From positions 145,695-209,694 of the forward strand of contig JBMNRB010000002.1 in NCBI GenBank assembly GCA_050944435.1: a DNA stretch of 64,000 bases. The letters are read 5' to 3'. The notes below the pieces were generated by a model that did no database searches, was not told where the DNA came from, and saw only the letters and a program-made list of their open reading frames with translations. Both the position numbers and the translations under genes were made by a program. Of this stretch, positions 17,381 to 27,882 are shown piece after piece (the first letter of the stretch is position 1; the number at the start of each line of letters is the position of its first letter). The DNA is from Ruminococcus_G sp050944435 (GTDB lineage: Bacteria > Bacillota > Clostridia > Lachnospirales > Lachnospiraceae).

Positions 17381-17923
17381 ATGAAAAAGAAGATTCAGGA
17401 ATATTTTTTTTATTTTATGCTGTATTCCATCATAGGGTGGATTTATGAAGTTTTTCTGGAAGTGGCGGTATACCGATGGGGCTTTTCAAACAGAGGAGTC
17501 CTTTTTGGGCCCTACTGCATTATCTACGGTACAGGCGCACTGATTCTGATTTTTGCCCTTGGCAGGCTGCAGAAAAAGCGCATATATGTGGGGAAAATAT
17601 TGGTTACTCCAGTACTGGTATTTGTGGGAATTGTGATTATTACCACAGTTGTGGAGCTGATTGGAAGCTATATCATGGAATTTGCAACTGGAGGATGGCT
17701 GTGGGATTACCGCAGATTTTCCTTCAATTTTCAGGGACGAATTGCCTTAAATCCCAGCATCCGTTTCGGTATTGGCGGAATGATCTTCCTCTATCTGCTG
17801 CAGCCGCTGTTTGTCAGGCTGACCAGAAAGATGCCGGATAAAGTGTTTGACGCTGTGACAGGGATTATGGCGGTTTTGTTCGTTTTGGATATAGTTGTTT
17901 TAGCGATCAGGGGTCTGGGATAA
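17381..17923 (+). CDS. Membrane protein of the CmpB-like 'ABC transporter permease' family (PF06541 type)
   Basis: 180 residues with about five membrane segments. The opening YFFYFMLYSIIGWIYEVFLE and FGPYCIIYGTGALILI match the small membrane-protein family annotated as putative ABC transporter permease (ABC_trans_CmpB), common in Lachnospiraceae; its function is not established. The frame extends up to 17309 but GAGGAGAAGG sits directly before the ATG at 17381. It is followed after 33 bases by another membrane protein. Confidence 0.7.
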   Translation: MKKKIQEYFFYFMLYSIIGWIYEVFLEVAVYRWGFSNRGVLFGPYCIIYGTGALILIFALGRLQKKRIYVGKILVTPVLVFVGIVIITTVVELIGSYIMEFATGGWLWDYRRFSFNFQGRIALNPSIRFGIGGMIFLYLLQPLFVRLTRKMPDKVFDAVTGIMAVLFVLDIVVLAIRGLG

Positions 17924-17956
17924 GCGGCAGGTATTTGCCGCAAGGAGGGAAAATCC

Positions 17957-18739
17957 ATGAAAGTTTGGATGGCACCGGGCATAAGAAAATCTAATCACTA
18001 TGCGCTGAGAATGGCCGGCGGCATATTGGGAATCATGGTATTGGCGCTGGCGCTGATAGGCGGCAGCGTATTTCTGATGTTTTATTTTGAACCATGGAAA
18101 GAAGTTATATCGGTGATTATGTGCCTTCTGGCGACTGTGCTGGTCATCTGGCTGGCGTTAAGGCGGGGAAGGAAAAGCCAGCAGGAGGCTACGTTTTTTG
18201 TCCGGGACGAGGAAGGAAGGCTGTTCGTACTTGACGCCAGGGATTATGTTAAAAGCAGGCGGGGATTGCTTGGTTATGCCGGCATAGCGGCGGATACGCA
18301 GAGGCAGATTGAAAAAATAAAGGAGTATCTGAATCATAAAGGGGATTTGTCTGAGACGGCTGTTCGGATCACCTCTGTGGAAAGCATAAAGGAAAACCAT
18401 GATGAATACGTTCTGATCTGTCATGTTTGTTTTCCGGGAGGCCAAAGGGCCAGAAGAACATATTTCCTTGTAAAAGGGTATGAGCAGGAAGAAGACTTGC
18501 TGTGGACCCTGGAACAGATTCGGCATCGCGAGCAGGCCTGGGAATATGAGGAAAACAAAAAGCCGGCGATTATTCTGTTTTGCATTGTTTTGTTTGGGGT
18601 ATCGGCAGCGGTGTGTGTACTGAGTCATCCTGCCGTTGGCATTTTGGCCGGGAGTATATATTTTCCCTGCCTGGGAATCGCTTTTTTGCTTTTATGTGTC
18701 ATGGTTTATTTCATTATAAAACAGCGCAGAGGAGAGTAA
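17957..18739 (+). CDS. Membrane protein of unknown function upstream of a two-component system
   Basis: 260 residues. Two hydrophobic segments lie near residues 15-65 and two more near 205-255, flanking a soluble central region (about 70-200) rich in charged residues. I do not recognise a family. CAAGGAGGG precedes the ATG. It ends 8 bases before the response regulator gene, so it is co-transcribed with the regulator, kinase and FtsX-type transporter and may be an accessory sensor or immunity component; that role is inferred from position only. Confidence 0.6.
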   Translation: MKVWMAPGIRKSNHYALRMAGGILGIMVLALALIGGSVFLMFYFEPWKEVISVIMCLLATVLVIWLALRRGRKSQQEATFFVRDEEGRLFVLDARDYVKSRRGLLGYAGIAADTQRQIEKIKEYLNHKGDLSETAVRITSVESIKENHDEYVLICHVCFPGGQRARRTYFLVKGYEQEEDLLWTLEQIRHREQAWEYEENKKPAIILFCIVLFGVSAAVCVLSHPAVGILAGSIYFPCLGIAFLLLCVMVYFIIKQRRGE

Positions 18740-18747
18740 AGGAGAAG

Positions 18748-19410
18748 ATGAAGACGATACTGATTGTGGAAGACGACAGAAAATTAAATCATGGGATTTT
18801 GCTGGCGCTGAAAAGTGAATATTCCTGCGCCCAGGCTTTTTCAGTGGGCGAGGCGGAGAAAATGTACGGAGAAAACCGTTTTGACTTGATTTTGCTGGAT
18901 GTAAATCTGCCGGATGGCAGCGGCATTGACTTTCTGGTGAAAATCCGTGAGCGAGACCAGGTTCCCGTAATTCTTTTGACTGTCAATAAAATGGAGATGG
19001 ACATTGTATCGGGACTGGAGCTGGGGGCAAATGATTATATTACCAAGCCCTTCAGTCTGATGGTTTTGCGGGCTCGAGTGGGAGTTCAGCTGCGGCAGGG
19101 GAAACAGGAAGAGGATATTTATCGGACGGGAGAGTTTTTCTTTGATTTTAAAAAGATGGAATTTCTGAAAAGCGGCGCGGTATTGGAACTTAGCAGAACG
19201 GAACAGCGCCTGCTGCGCTGTCTGGTGGAAAACAAGGGGAAAAATGTAAGCCGCAGCCGGCTGATTGATCAGGTATGGCCGGGGGATACGGAATTTGTGG
19301 ATGATCACGCATTGTCTGTTGTGGTGAATCGGCTTCGGGAAAAGCTGGGTGTTGGTCAGGAGTACATTAAGACGGCTTACGGAGTGGGATATACCTGGAT
19401 GGAGAGATAG
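18748..19410 (+). CDS. OmpR-type response regulator
   Basis: 220 residues, normal for OmpR/PhoB regulators. The receiver starts KTILIVEDDRKLNHG; the phospho-acceptor Asp is in LILLDVNLPDGSG and the conserved Lys in YITKPFS. The C-terminal winged helix includes LSRTEQRLLRCLVENKGKNV and VVNRLREKLG ... YIKTAYGVGYTW. The frame is open to 18580, but AAAGGAGAAG precedes the ATG at 18748, which starts exactly at the receiver domain. The kinase starts 3 bases after its stop. It most likely controls the adjacent ABC transporter. Confidence 0.93.
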   Translation: MKTILIVEDDRKLNHGILLALKSEYSCAQAFSVGEAEKMYGENRFDLILLDVNLPDGSGIDFLVKIRERDQVPVILLTVNKMEMDIVSGLELGANDYITKPFSLMVLRARVGVQLRQGKQEEDIYRTGEFFFDFKKMEFLKSGAVLELSRTEQRLLRCLVENKGKNVSRSRLIDQVWPGDTEFVDDHALSVVVNRLREKLGVGQEYIKTAYGVGYTWMER

Positions 19411-19413
19411 GGA

Positions 19414-20367
19414 ATGGAACAGAAAATATGGGCTGCGGCCGCAATTTTTTTGATGGGAGCACTGTTTATCTGGGCCCTCTATTGTTGCAGAAGCAAAAAG
19501 AGGCTGGTGCGGCAGATACTGCAGATGCTGGAAGATGCGGCTGAGGGAAGGTTTCGGGAAAAACGTCTGGATGAGTCGGAATGTTCCATGGTGGAAAACA
19601 GTATGGGAAAGTATTTGAGCAGCCGGGAAGCGGAGATAGTAGGCATCCAGCGGGAAAAAGAAGAAATGCAGAGTCAGATTTCAGATATATCTCATCAGGC
19701 AATTCTGCCCATTTCCAATATTCTGCTGTATACCCAGTTGTTGGAGGAACAGTTGGGCACTATGGTATCGGAGGAGAAAGCAGAAGAAAGGGATGAGATA
19801 AAAGAAGCCCTGGAAGCGATCCGGGACCAGGCCGGTAATTTGGATTCTCTGTTGGAAAGACTGGTGAAGCTGTCCCGGCTGGAAACGGGGATTATTCATG
19901 TAGAGAAAAAGCAGCAGAGCATCGGGCTGCTGATGGAGACGGTGGGAAAACAGTTTGCCGAAAGAGCAAAACAGAAAGATATCTCTCTTGAGGTAAAGAC
20001 CGCGGAATACAGCGGGGTTTTTGACATGAAGTGGACGGTGGAAGCGTTGTCTAATCTTGTGGATAATGCATTGAAATATACGCCGGCCGGTGGAAAAGTT
20101 CTTCTCTGTGCAGAACAGTTGACTTCTCTGGTACGTCTGGATGTTTCTGATACGGGAATCGGCATAGCGGAGGAGGAACAGGCCCGGATATTCGGCAGAT
20201 TTTACCGCTCCAGTCAGACGGCCCAGGAGCCGGGAGTAGGCATTGGCCTGTACATTGCAAGGGAGATTATGAAGGCCCAGAACGGGTATATCCGAGTTTC
20301 ATCGAAAAAGGGAAAGGGAAGTACTTTTTCTTTATATCTCCTGAGAAAGGAAATCTCTCGAAACTGA
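19414..20367 (+). CDS. Sensor histidine kinase without an external sensor domain
   Basis: 317 residues. One hydrophobic segment (about 5-23), then a short coiled linker, the phospho-acceptor box SDISHQAILPISNI near residue 95, the N box ALSNLVDNALKYTP, and the G boxes DTGIGIAEEEQARIFGRFYR and GVGIGLYIARE. No extracellular loop is present, so the input must come through the membrane or a partner. That fits the BceS-like pattern in which the adjacent ABC transporter is the real sensor. It follows the response regulator by 3 bases. Confidence 0.9.
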   Translation: MEQKIWAAAAIFLMGALFIWALYCCRSKKRLVRQILQMLEDAAEGRFREKRLDESECSMVENSMGKYLSSREAEIVGIQREKEEMQSQISDISHQAILPISNILLYTQLLEEQLGTMVSEEKAEERDEIKEALEAIRDQAGNLDSLLERLVKLSRLETGIIHVEKKQQSIGLLMETVGKQFAERAKQKDISLEVKTAEYSGVFDMKWTVEALSNLVDNALKYTPAGGKVLLCAEQLTSLVRLDVSDTGIGIAEEEQARIFGRFYRSSQTAQEPGVGIGLYIAREIMKAQNGYIRVSSKKGKGSTFSLYLLRKEISRN

Positions 20368-20469
20368 GAGAATCTGGAGACTGGTTTGAGAGAAAATTAT
20401 GGTATAGTCTGTATAGAAGTATACAGGCTGTATTTTTTTGCGGGGAAGTTTTATGCAGGAGGAGAGAAC

Positions 20470-21141
20470 ATGGTAATTCTGGAGACGAAGGAACTGAAAA
20501 AATATTATGGAACCGGGGAGACCCAGGTAAAAGCGTTGGACGGCGTCGATTTGACCGTGGAGAAAGGAGAATTTGTTGCCATTGTGGGTTCCTCCGGCAG
20601 CGGAAAGACCACGCTTTTAAATCTGATGGGAGGGCTGGACGTACCCACCGGCGGAGAGGTGATCGTGGAAGGGAGGAGGCTGCAGGAGCTGACGGATGAT
20701 GAGTTGACTGTATTTCGAAGAAGAAAAATCGGATTTGTTTTTCAGCAGTATAATCTGATTCCCATGCTGAATGTGTGGGAAAATATCCTCCTTCCCCTGA
20801 AGATGGACGGCCGCAAAGCAGATGAAGGTTATCTGCGGGAGATTACGGCAATCCTTGGTCTGGAGGAGAAGCTGGGGGCGCTGCCGGGACAGCTGTCCGG
20901 CGGACAGCAGCAGAGGGCCGCTATTGCAAGAGCTCTGGCGGTCAAGCCGGCCATCCTACTGGCCGATGAGCCCACGGGAAATCTGGACTCCAGAACCAGT
21001 CAGGATGTGCTGGGACTGTTGAAGATCACCGGCGAGAGATTTCATCAGACCATACTTATGATTACCCATAATGAGGAGATCGCCCAGATGGCCGACAGGA
21101 TTTTGCAGATAGAAGATGGGAAAATTGTGGAAGGCGAGTGA
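20470..21141 (+). CDS. ABC transporter ATP-binding protein, LolD/MacB type
   Basis: 223 residues. Walker A GSSGSGKTT, Q-loop VFQQYNLIPMLNVWEN, signature LSGGQQQRAAIARAL, Walker B ILLADEPTGNLDS and the switch His in ITHNEE are those of the LolD/MacB/FtsE group that pairs with FtsX-type permeases. GCAGGAGGAG lies just before the ATG at 20470; the frame is open to 20386 but the extension has no homology. It is followed by the permease with near-overlap. Confidence 0.93.
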   Translation: MVILETKELKKYYGTGETQVKALDGVDLTVEKGEFVAIVGSSGSGKTTLLNLMGGLDVPTGGEVIVEGRRLQELTDDELTVFRRRKIGFVFQQYNLIPMLNVWENILLPLKMDGRKADEGYLREITAILGLEEKLGALPGQLSGGQQQRAAIARALAVKPAILLADEPTGNLDSRTSQDVLGLLKITGERFHQTILMITHNEEIAQMADRILQIEDGKIVEGE

Positions 21142-21146
21142 AGAAC

Positions 21147-23744
21147 ATGAAAAGGACCGGAGAAAAATTGAATCTGCACATGCGGTTTCTAAGAACCAAT
21201 AAGAGAAATACGGCGGCAATCTTCCTGAGCTTTGTTCTGATCCTGCTGCTGATGACCGTCATGCTGATTTTGATTCACACTAATTTTCGGATTTCCAGCG
21301 TTCAGCTGAAACGGGAATTTACCCCTTCAGACTGTTATATAGACGATCTGAACATCCGGCAGATTAATCTTTTGAAAGAAGATCCGGAGATTGCGTGGAT
21401 GGGACGGCAGCAGGGAGAACGATGCCTTTACAGAAAGAATCATCAGGATGTTTATGTGTCCAGGTGTGATGAGAAAGCGATTACCATGATGACCAGACTG
21501 TCAGAAGGAAGACTGCCCCTGCGGGAGGGAGAAGCGGCCGCCGAAAGGTGGGTGCTGTTGAATCTTGGAATTGAGCCGGAGGTCGGCCAGGTTATTTCAC
21601 TGACGAGCGCTGACACGGGAGAAAAAAGGGAGATTTATCTGACAGGGATTTTAGAAGATATTTACGGAAATAAAAAATATGGATTGCTGGAACTGTACGG
21701 CGCCTGCCGGAAAGACAGCGAAGAAAAATCGCTGGTTTATCTGGAATTTGAAGAAGGGGTAAATTACCGGGAAAAGATAAAGGAGCTGGAAGAGCAGCTG
21801 GGGATTTCCAAGGAGCAGATCAGGGAGTGTCCGGCCAGGGAAAATTTCTTAAAGCTATATCTTTTGGACGCCAGAATCATCGCCCTTCTTCTGCTGCTTG
21901 GCCTGGTGGTATTTTACGGCATATACCGGATTTCTGCCATGGCCCGCAGGGAGCAGTATGGTATCCTGCGGGCCGTGGGAATGAAAAAAGGGCAGCTTTT
22001 ACGGATGATGTTTCTGGAAGTCTTGAAAATCTATCTGGCAGCCGTACCGGCAGGTGTTTTGGCCGGCATTTTTCTGGCAGATTTGGTGGTGAAAATATCC
22101 GGAGATAAAGAGGCGGAGATGTATCTTCACAATGCGGCGGTACGGTTTCAGTTGGTGATTCCCGTCTGGCAAATCGCTGTCAGCATCATTCTCACAGGTC
22201 TTCTGGCCTTTGGAGCAGTCTGGCTTACGGGAAGGGGGATCCTTCGTGCCTCTGTGACCGGGATTATCATGGGAAGTAAAAGAGAAAAAAAGAGTCTTAA
22301 ATCCGGGGGAAGATTAAGAGAAAAATTTCGGAAAAGCAGCGGAGTGGACAGAGCCGATACAAAGCTGGGTCTGCTGTTTCGTATGGGATGCAAATATATG
22401 ACAAGGGATCTGAGAAGCAGCGGGATGGTGGTTCTGGTGCTGTGCAGCGGAATAGTGCTGTTTACCGGACTGTGTTATCAGGCAGAGATCCAAAGGATTT
22501 ACCGGGAAGATACCAGGGAAATGTACTACCTTAACGGTCAGTACGCGGTGACAATGCAGTATTTTGATCAGACGGAACAGGGAGTTTCCAGGGAAGATGC
22601 GGGAAAACTGCAGGAACTGGAAGAAATCGATTCGGTGAAAACCAGTTCGTCTCTGCCGGTGCGGGTGATAGATGAAGATTGTATAGAACGAAATGAGGAG
22701 TATTATGATCACCATAACGAAAACATGGAGAAAATCTATGGATACAGCGATGCCGGATTTGATGGAAAAGATCAGATATATAAATCGATTCTCAGCGGAT
22801 ACAACCGGGAAGCGCTGGAAGCTTTGCTGCCCTATGTGACAGAAGGAGAGTTTGATCCATATCATATGAAGGAAGACGAAGTGATACTATCCGTTCTTCG
22901 CACAGAGAAGGAGGGGGGCGGACAAATTCCCGGAGCCTATAAAGACGGCGTTATGTTGATGGAATACCATGCCGGAGATGAGATACGGATCAAATATCGG
23001 AAGAATTTACAGACGAATTTGCCTGAATATGAAAATTTGTCAGATATGAATGTAAAATATCAGTATCGGACGTATAAAATTGCGGCGATTGTATCCTTTC
23101 CCTACATGTACGACTGCAGCCGTACCTTGTATCCGGTGCTGATTACCAGCGACCGGCAGATGCAGGCCATCGCGCCCCAGAGCGGTATACAGTGCATGTA
23201 TCTGGAGGGAAAAAAAGATCTGACGGATTCACAGCAGATTGCATTGGAGCGAAAACTGATCCGCATTGCCAGTCAAAATCCCAGCGTTTCCACCAGGAGT
23301 CTGGCAGAGGAAATCAGACAAAATGAAATGATCTATAATAAACAAATGGTTTATATCAGCGGCATTGCAGTTATATCGCTGATTCTGGTATTGATTTGCA
23401 TGATTAATCAGCTTTCTTATCGAATGCGGTCCAGGACAAAAGAAATCTGTATGCTCCGTGCCCTGGGAATGGGAGTTGCCATGGTAAAGCAGATGTTTTT
23501 ACTGGAAAATCTTATTCTGGGCTGCCTGGCTGCTCTGGCTGCATTTTGGCTGGCCCATCCGGCGCTGGGATATCTGTATGAAATCTCTCAGATGAAAGTT
23601 TTCGGTCACCGTTTTACTTTTGCCTGCGGAGCCTTTGGGGCGGCGTGCGGCGGAGCGCTGATTATCTGCGTACTGCTTTCCCTTCTCACTCAAAAGGTTT
23701 GGAAATCTAGAAAAATGGCGGAAGAGATTAAGACAGACAGTTGA
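21147..23744 (+). CDS. FtsX-like ABC transporter permease, double-module type
   Basis: 865 residues from the ATG at 21147 (an in-frame GTG at 21138 overlapping the previous stop is equally possible). One membrane segment lies near residue 30, a first extracellular part near 55-240, three segments near 245-385, a further segment near 430, a large second extracellular region (about 450-730), and three segments at the end. MARREQYGILRAVGMKKGQL and RSRTKEICMLRALGMGVAMV are the two FtsX-domain signatures. Such proteins act in antimicrobial peptide resistance or export; with the upstream sensor-less kinase it resembles a Bce-type sensing/detox module, although the two-module architecture differs from BceB. 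Confidence 0.85.
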   Translation: MKRTGEKLNLHMRFLRTNKRNTAAIFLSFVLILLLMTVMLILIHTNFRISSVQLKREFTPSDCYIDDLNIRQINLLKEDPEIAWMGRQQGERCLYRKNHQDVYVSRCDEKAITMMTRLSEGRLPLREGEAAAERWVLLNLGIEPEVGQVISLTSADTGEKREIYLTGILEDIYGNKKYGLLELYGACRKDSEEKSLVYLEFEEGVNYREKIKELEEQLGISKEQIRECPARENFLKLYLLDARIIALLLLLGLVVFYGIYRISAMARREQYGILRAVGMKKGQLLRMMFLEVLKIYLAAVPAGVLAGIFLADLVVKISGDKEAEMYLHNAAVRFQLVIPVWQIAVSIILTGLLAFGAVWLTGRGILRASVTGIIMGSKREKKSLKSGGRLREKFRKSSGVDRADTKLGLLFRMGCKYMTRDLRSSGMVVLVLCSGIVLFTGLCYQAEIQRIYREDTREMYYLNGQYAVTMQYFDQTEQGVSREDAGKLQELEEIDSVKTSSSLPVRVIDEDCIERNEEYYDHHNENMEKIYGYSDAGFDGKDQIYKSILSGYNREALEALLPYVTEGEFDPYHMKEDEVILSVLRTEKEGGGQIPGAYKDGVMLMEYHAGDEIRIKYRKNLQTNLPEYENLSDMNVKYQYRTYKIAAIVSFPYMYDCSRTLYPVLITSDRQMQAIAPQSGIQCMYLEGKKDLTDSQQIALERKLIRIASQNPSVSTRSLAEEIRQNEMIYNKQMVYISGIAVISLILVLICMINQLSYRMRSRTKEICMLRALGMGVAMVKQMFLLENLILGCLAALAAFWLAHPALGYLYEISQMKVFGHRFTFACGAFGAACGGALIICVLLSLLTQKVWKSRKMAEEIKTDS

Positions 23745-23787
23745 TAAAAATAGATCGTTTGGTCTGGGATAAAGGGAAATAAAGAAT

Positions 23788-23810
23788 GAGGCCAGGATTT
23801 TCCTGGCCCC
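23788..23810 (-). terminator. Terminator of the mecA-like gene
   Basis: GGCCAGGA / TCCTGGCC, an 8-base perfect stem with a 3-base loop. The T-rich tail lies on the minus-strand side (CATTCTTTATTT), so it serves the minus-strand gene; the plus-strand side lacks a U tract. Confidence 0.65.
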
Positions 23811-23825
23811 ATCCGGTTTAGAAGG

Positions 23826-24560
23826 TTATAAATTTTTCAATACATCAATGGGATTTTCCCGAATGATAATATCTCCGTGCTCTTCCAGGCATTGGGAGTA
23901 AAAGTGATCCGGTTCCACGGCGTCTGCATATTCACATGCCAGAAGTAAGAGGCGGTTCAGATCCTCCAGATTTTCAGCGTTCCCTTCCAGGAGCATACAG
24001 TAATCTTTTTTATCTTTATACAACCGTCCCGGTATATTAAAAGCGGCAGCTTTACAGAATTTTTCTACGGTATCCAGATCAGAAAATTTTAAAATATAAT
24101 TTTCAAAGGTTTCTTTCTGCTGATGTGATTCTGTCTGGCCGCCTTTAATCGAGGCGTGAAGCTCTTTTAACCGGCTCATAAATGCATTGAAAGCGGAAAT
24201 TTTTTCCTCCCCTTCTTTCTCCAGAATTTCTTCCAGTTTTCCCCTTCCGATTTCCTCCACGGCGTCTGCCACTTCCAGGAAATTGGTAACGAGACCATTG
24301 ATCTGATCAGCAGGCTGTATATTGGAAAAGTTCAATGCAAAGTAGTGTCCCGGCAGAACGATGGACTGGACAGCCCGGTAGTCTTCTGTGAGCTCAACTC
24401 CTGCAGCCTTCGCTTTATCCATGATTTCATGGAGAAAATGCTGGATTTTTTCCGGATCCTGTTCTTTCAGCAGAGATTCCGGATCGTAGCCCATTTCAGA
24501 TAACTCCTCCAGTTTCATAATACAGCGGATTGTATGTTCATCTATCTTAACGAATACCAT
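23826..24560 (-). CDS. MecA-like adaptor protein
   Basis: 244 residues from the ATG preceded by GGTGGTG on the minus strand (the frame is open 15 codons further). The N-terminus MVFVKIDEHTIRCIMKLEEL, then MGYDPESLL and FLHEIMDKAKAAG, parallels MecA (xxINEHTVKxxMxxxDIEDRG...EEFxxxMxEE). An acidic, less conserved linker (about 130-165) joins a C-terminal part with the alternating hydrophobic pattern of the MecA C-domain, which binds ClpC. In Bacillus MecA delivers targets such as ComK to ClpCP; the target here is unknown. Confidence 0.75.
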   Translation of the reverse strand: MVFVKIDEHTIRCIMKLEELSEMGYDPESLLKEQDPEKIQHFLHEIMDKAKAAGVELTEDYRAVQSIVLPGHYFALNFSNIQPADQINGLVTNFLEVADAVEEIGRGKLEEILEKEGEEKISAFNAFMSRLKELHASIKGGQTESHQQKETFENYILKFSDLDTVEKFCKAAAFNIPGRLYKDKKDYCMLLEGNAENLEDLNRLLLLACEYADAVEPDHFYSQCLEEHGDIIIRENPIDVLKNL

Positions 24561-24750
24561 AAGTTCACCACCTTCATCTATTGTTATATATGTTTTATAA
24601 CACACAGAATCAAAACTGTCAACTACTTTTTGTATCGAAAAAAGCTTACAGGGATGAAATCATAAACTTACAAAAAATTTACAAAAATTTGATAGATAAA
24701 TAAAAAAATATAATATAAAGTAAAAAATGTCAGATATATTTTTCCTTGCT

Positions 24751-24796
24751 AAAAATTCTCTTCGGAATCCACTGTGGATCCGGGGAGGATTTTTTC
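24751..24796. terminator. Bidirectional terminator
   Basis: An 18-base imperfect stem built from AATTCTC...GGAATCCAC and GTGGATCCGGGGAGGATT, with TTTTTT on the plus side and a T run (ATTTTTAGC) on the minus side. It sits just downstream of the minus-strand amidohydrolase gene and ends its transcript. The 24561-24750 gap holds only AT-rich sequence and a plausible minus-strand TTGACA (24617-24622) for the mecA-like gene. Confidence 0.7.
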
Positions 24797-24804
24797 ATAC
24801 TATT

Positions 24805-26025
<1,221 letters not shown>

Positions 26026-26154
26026 TACCTCCGGATTGTATTTTACGTTTATTATAAGCTTTTCCAGAAGAAATGTACATTTTTTTGAAAAACAGGAATA
26101 AGAAAGAAAAAAGTTTCATAAAATATAATCAGAAAGAGGTTCCTCCTTTCGCAG

Positions 26155-26183
26155 TTGACAAAAGGCGGGAAGAGGCATATAAT
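26155..26183 (+). promoter_or_regulatory. Consensus promoter of the initiator tRNA
   Basis: Perfect TTGACA (26155-26160) and TATAAT (26178-26183) with a 17-base spacer; the tRNA begins 15 bases after the -10 box. Both boxes match consensus at all six positions, fitting a strong stable-RNA promoter. Confidence 0.93.
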
Positions 26184-26198
26184 TTATATAACATATAG

Positions 26199-26272
<74 letters not shown>

Positions 26273-26278
26273 CTGAGG

Positions 26279-26303
26279 CGCCAGGAGATGTTCCTGGCGT
26301 TTT
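26279..26303 (+). terminator. Terminator of the initiator tRNA
   Basis: CGCCAGGA / TCCTGGCG, an 8-base perfect stem with a 5-base loop, followed by TTTTCC, 6 bases after the tRNA. It overlaps the first possible ATG (26288) of the sortase frame, which argues for the later start of that gene. Confidence 0.88.
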
Positions 26304-26341
26304 CCTGTATGATAACACCTGTGGGGAATCAGGGAGAAGAG

Positions 26342-27133
26342 ATGATGACGACAGAGAAAAAGAAAGGTTCAAAAAAAGGAAAAGTACTCTGGTGGGTTCT
26401 TTTTCTCACGGCGGCGGCCGTTTTTCTGATAGCAGGGTATCAACTGGTAACCACATTGATGGAATATAAAGCCGCGGAAAATGAATATGAGGAGCTGGAA
26501 GCTTATGTGACGCTTCCGGAAACCGCAGAAGATTCACAAGGAGAAACCGGTGAAGAGGTTCAGGAGGATCAGGGACCGGTGATAGACTTTGCTTCTTTGA
26601 AAGCGGTGAATGAAGATGTGGTGGGCTGGCTTTACGTGGAGGCATTGGGGATCAATTATCCCATCATGCAGGGGGAAGACAATGATTATTATCTCCATCG
26701 CACCACGGAGGAAACCTATAATTTTGCAGGCTCTATTTTTCTTGACTATGTCAATAAAGCAGATTTTTCAGACTGTAATTCGATTGTATACGGCCACAAC
26801 ATGAAGGACGGCTCCATGTTCGGACGGCTGAAACAGTTCAGGGAAAAAGAGGTCTATGAAACCAGTATGTATTTCTGGGTGTGCACACCGGAAAAAAATT
26901 ATAAATATGAAATCTTCTCCGCCTATGAGACGGAGGTGGGAAGCGATACATATCTTCTGTTTGATAAACCGGGGAAAGAATTTGTTCAGTATATGGAAAA
27001 TATGAAAAAACTGTCAGAAATACCCACGGGGAATTTTGCTTTTACAGAAAAGGATCATGTGGTGACGCTGTCAACCTGTACCGGCAATTCATCCACCAGG
27101 TTTGTGGTACAGGGCGTGTGCATAAGTGAATAA
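26342..27133 (+). CDS. Class B sortase
   Basis: 263 residues from the ATG at 26342 (ATG at 26345 also possible; AGGGAGAAGAG precedes). Cytoplasmic basic start, one membrane segment (about 15-37), an acidic spacer, then the sortase barrel: INYPIMQGEDNDYYLHRT, YGHNMKDGSMFGRL with the catalytic His, TLSTCTGNSSTRFVVQG with the catalytic Cys and Arg. The YGHNM and STC motifs with their spacing are those of class B. It anchors surface proteins or pilins to peptidoglycan; no substrate with a sorting signal is visible in the window. Confidence 0.88.
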   Translation: MMTTEKKKGSKKGKVLWWVLFLTAAAVFLIAGYQLVTTLMEYKAAENEYEELEAYVTLPETAEDSQGETGEEVQEDQGPVIDFASLKAVNEDVVGWLYVEALGINYPIMQGEDNDYYLHRTTEETYNFAGSIFLDYVNKADFSDCNSIVYGHNMKDGSMFGRLKQFREKEVYETSMYFWVCTPEKNYKYEIFSAYETEVGSDTYLLFDKPGKEFVQYMENMKKLSEIPTGNFAFTEKDHVVTLSTCTGNSSTRFVVQGVCISE

Positions 27134-27152
27134 AAAAGCGGGGAGGGATTGG

Positions 27153-27878
27153 ATGAATCAGATCGCAGAACTTCAGAAAATGATTGATGAGCATGACAAT
27201 ATTGTGTTTTTCGGAGGGGCGGGAGTTTCCACAGAAAGCGGTATTCCGGATTTTCGCAGTACGGACGGACTTTACCATCAGGAATATGATTATCCTCCGG
27301 AAACCATTTTAAGCCACACTTTTTTTCAGAGGGAACCGAAGGAATTTTTCCGTTTTTACAAAAACAAGATGCTGGAACTGGATGCCAAACCTAATCCGGC
27401 CCATGTGAAACTGGCGGAGCTGGAACAGGCGGGAAAGTTAAAGGCGGTGATTACCCAGAATATCGACGGCCTTCATCAGCAGGCGGGAAGTCGGGAGGTA
27501 TATGAGCTTCACGGCAGTGTACATAGAAATTACTGTATGAAATGCGGCAAATTTTACGATGCCCGCTATATGAAAGAGGCGGAAGGAATTCCCAGGTGCA
27601 GCTGCGGAGGAATAATAAAACCGGATGTGGTGCTTTATGAGGAAGGGCTGGATCAGGAGACGATCCGTAAATCCATTGCAGCTTTGTCCAGGGCGGATAT
27701 GGTCATTGTGGGAGGCACTTCGCTGGTTGTATATCCGGCGGCGGGACTTCTGGATTACTTTAACGGGCAGGATCTGGTGCTTATCAATAAGGGGGCGACT
27801 TCCAGAGACAGAAACGCGCGGCTGCTGATTAAAATGCCCATAGGGGAAGTGTTTTCTCAGATAAGGACGGGAGTATAG
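27153..27878 (+). CDS. NAD-dependent protein deacylase (sirtuin)
   Basis: 241 residues, typical bacterial Sir2. GAGVSTESGIPDFRS is the NAD-binding loop, TQNIDGLHQQAG the catalytic core, HGS the general-base His, and CMKCG plus CSCGG the zinc ribbon; GGTSLVVYPAAGL completes the Rossmann fold. GGGGAGGGATTGG precedes the ATG at 27153; an in-frame GTG at 27126 overlaps the sortase gene. It removes acetyl groups from lysines, producing O-acetyl-ADP-ribose. Confidence 0.94.
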   Translation: MNQIAELQKMIDEHDNIVFFGGAGVSTESGIPDFRSTDGLYHQEYDYPPETILSHTFFQREPKEFFRFYKNKMLELDAKPNPAHVKLAELEQAGKLKAVITQNIDGLHQQAGSREVYELHGSVHRNYCMKCGKFYDARYMKEAEGIPRCSCGGIIKPDVVLYEEGLDQETIRKSIAALSRADMVIVGGTSLVVYPAAGLLDYFNGQDLVLINKGATSRDRNARLLIKMPIGEVFSQIRTGV

Positions 27879-27882
27879 ATAT

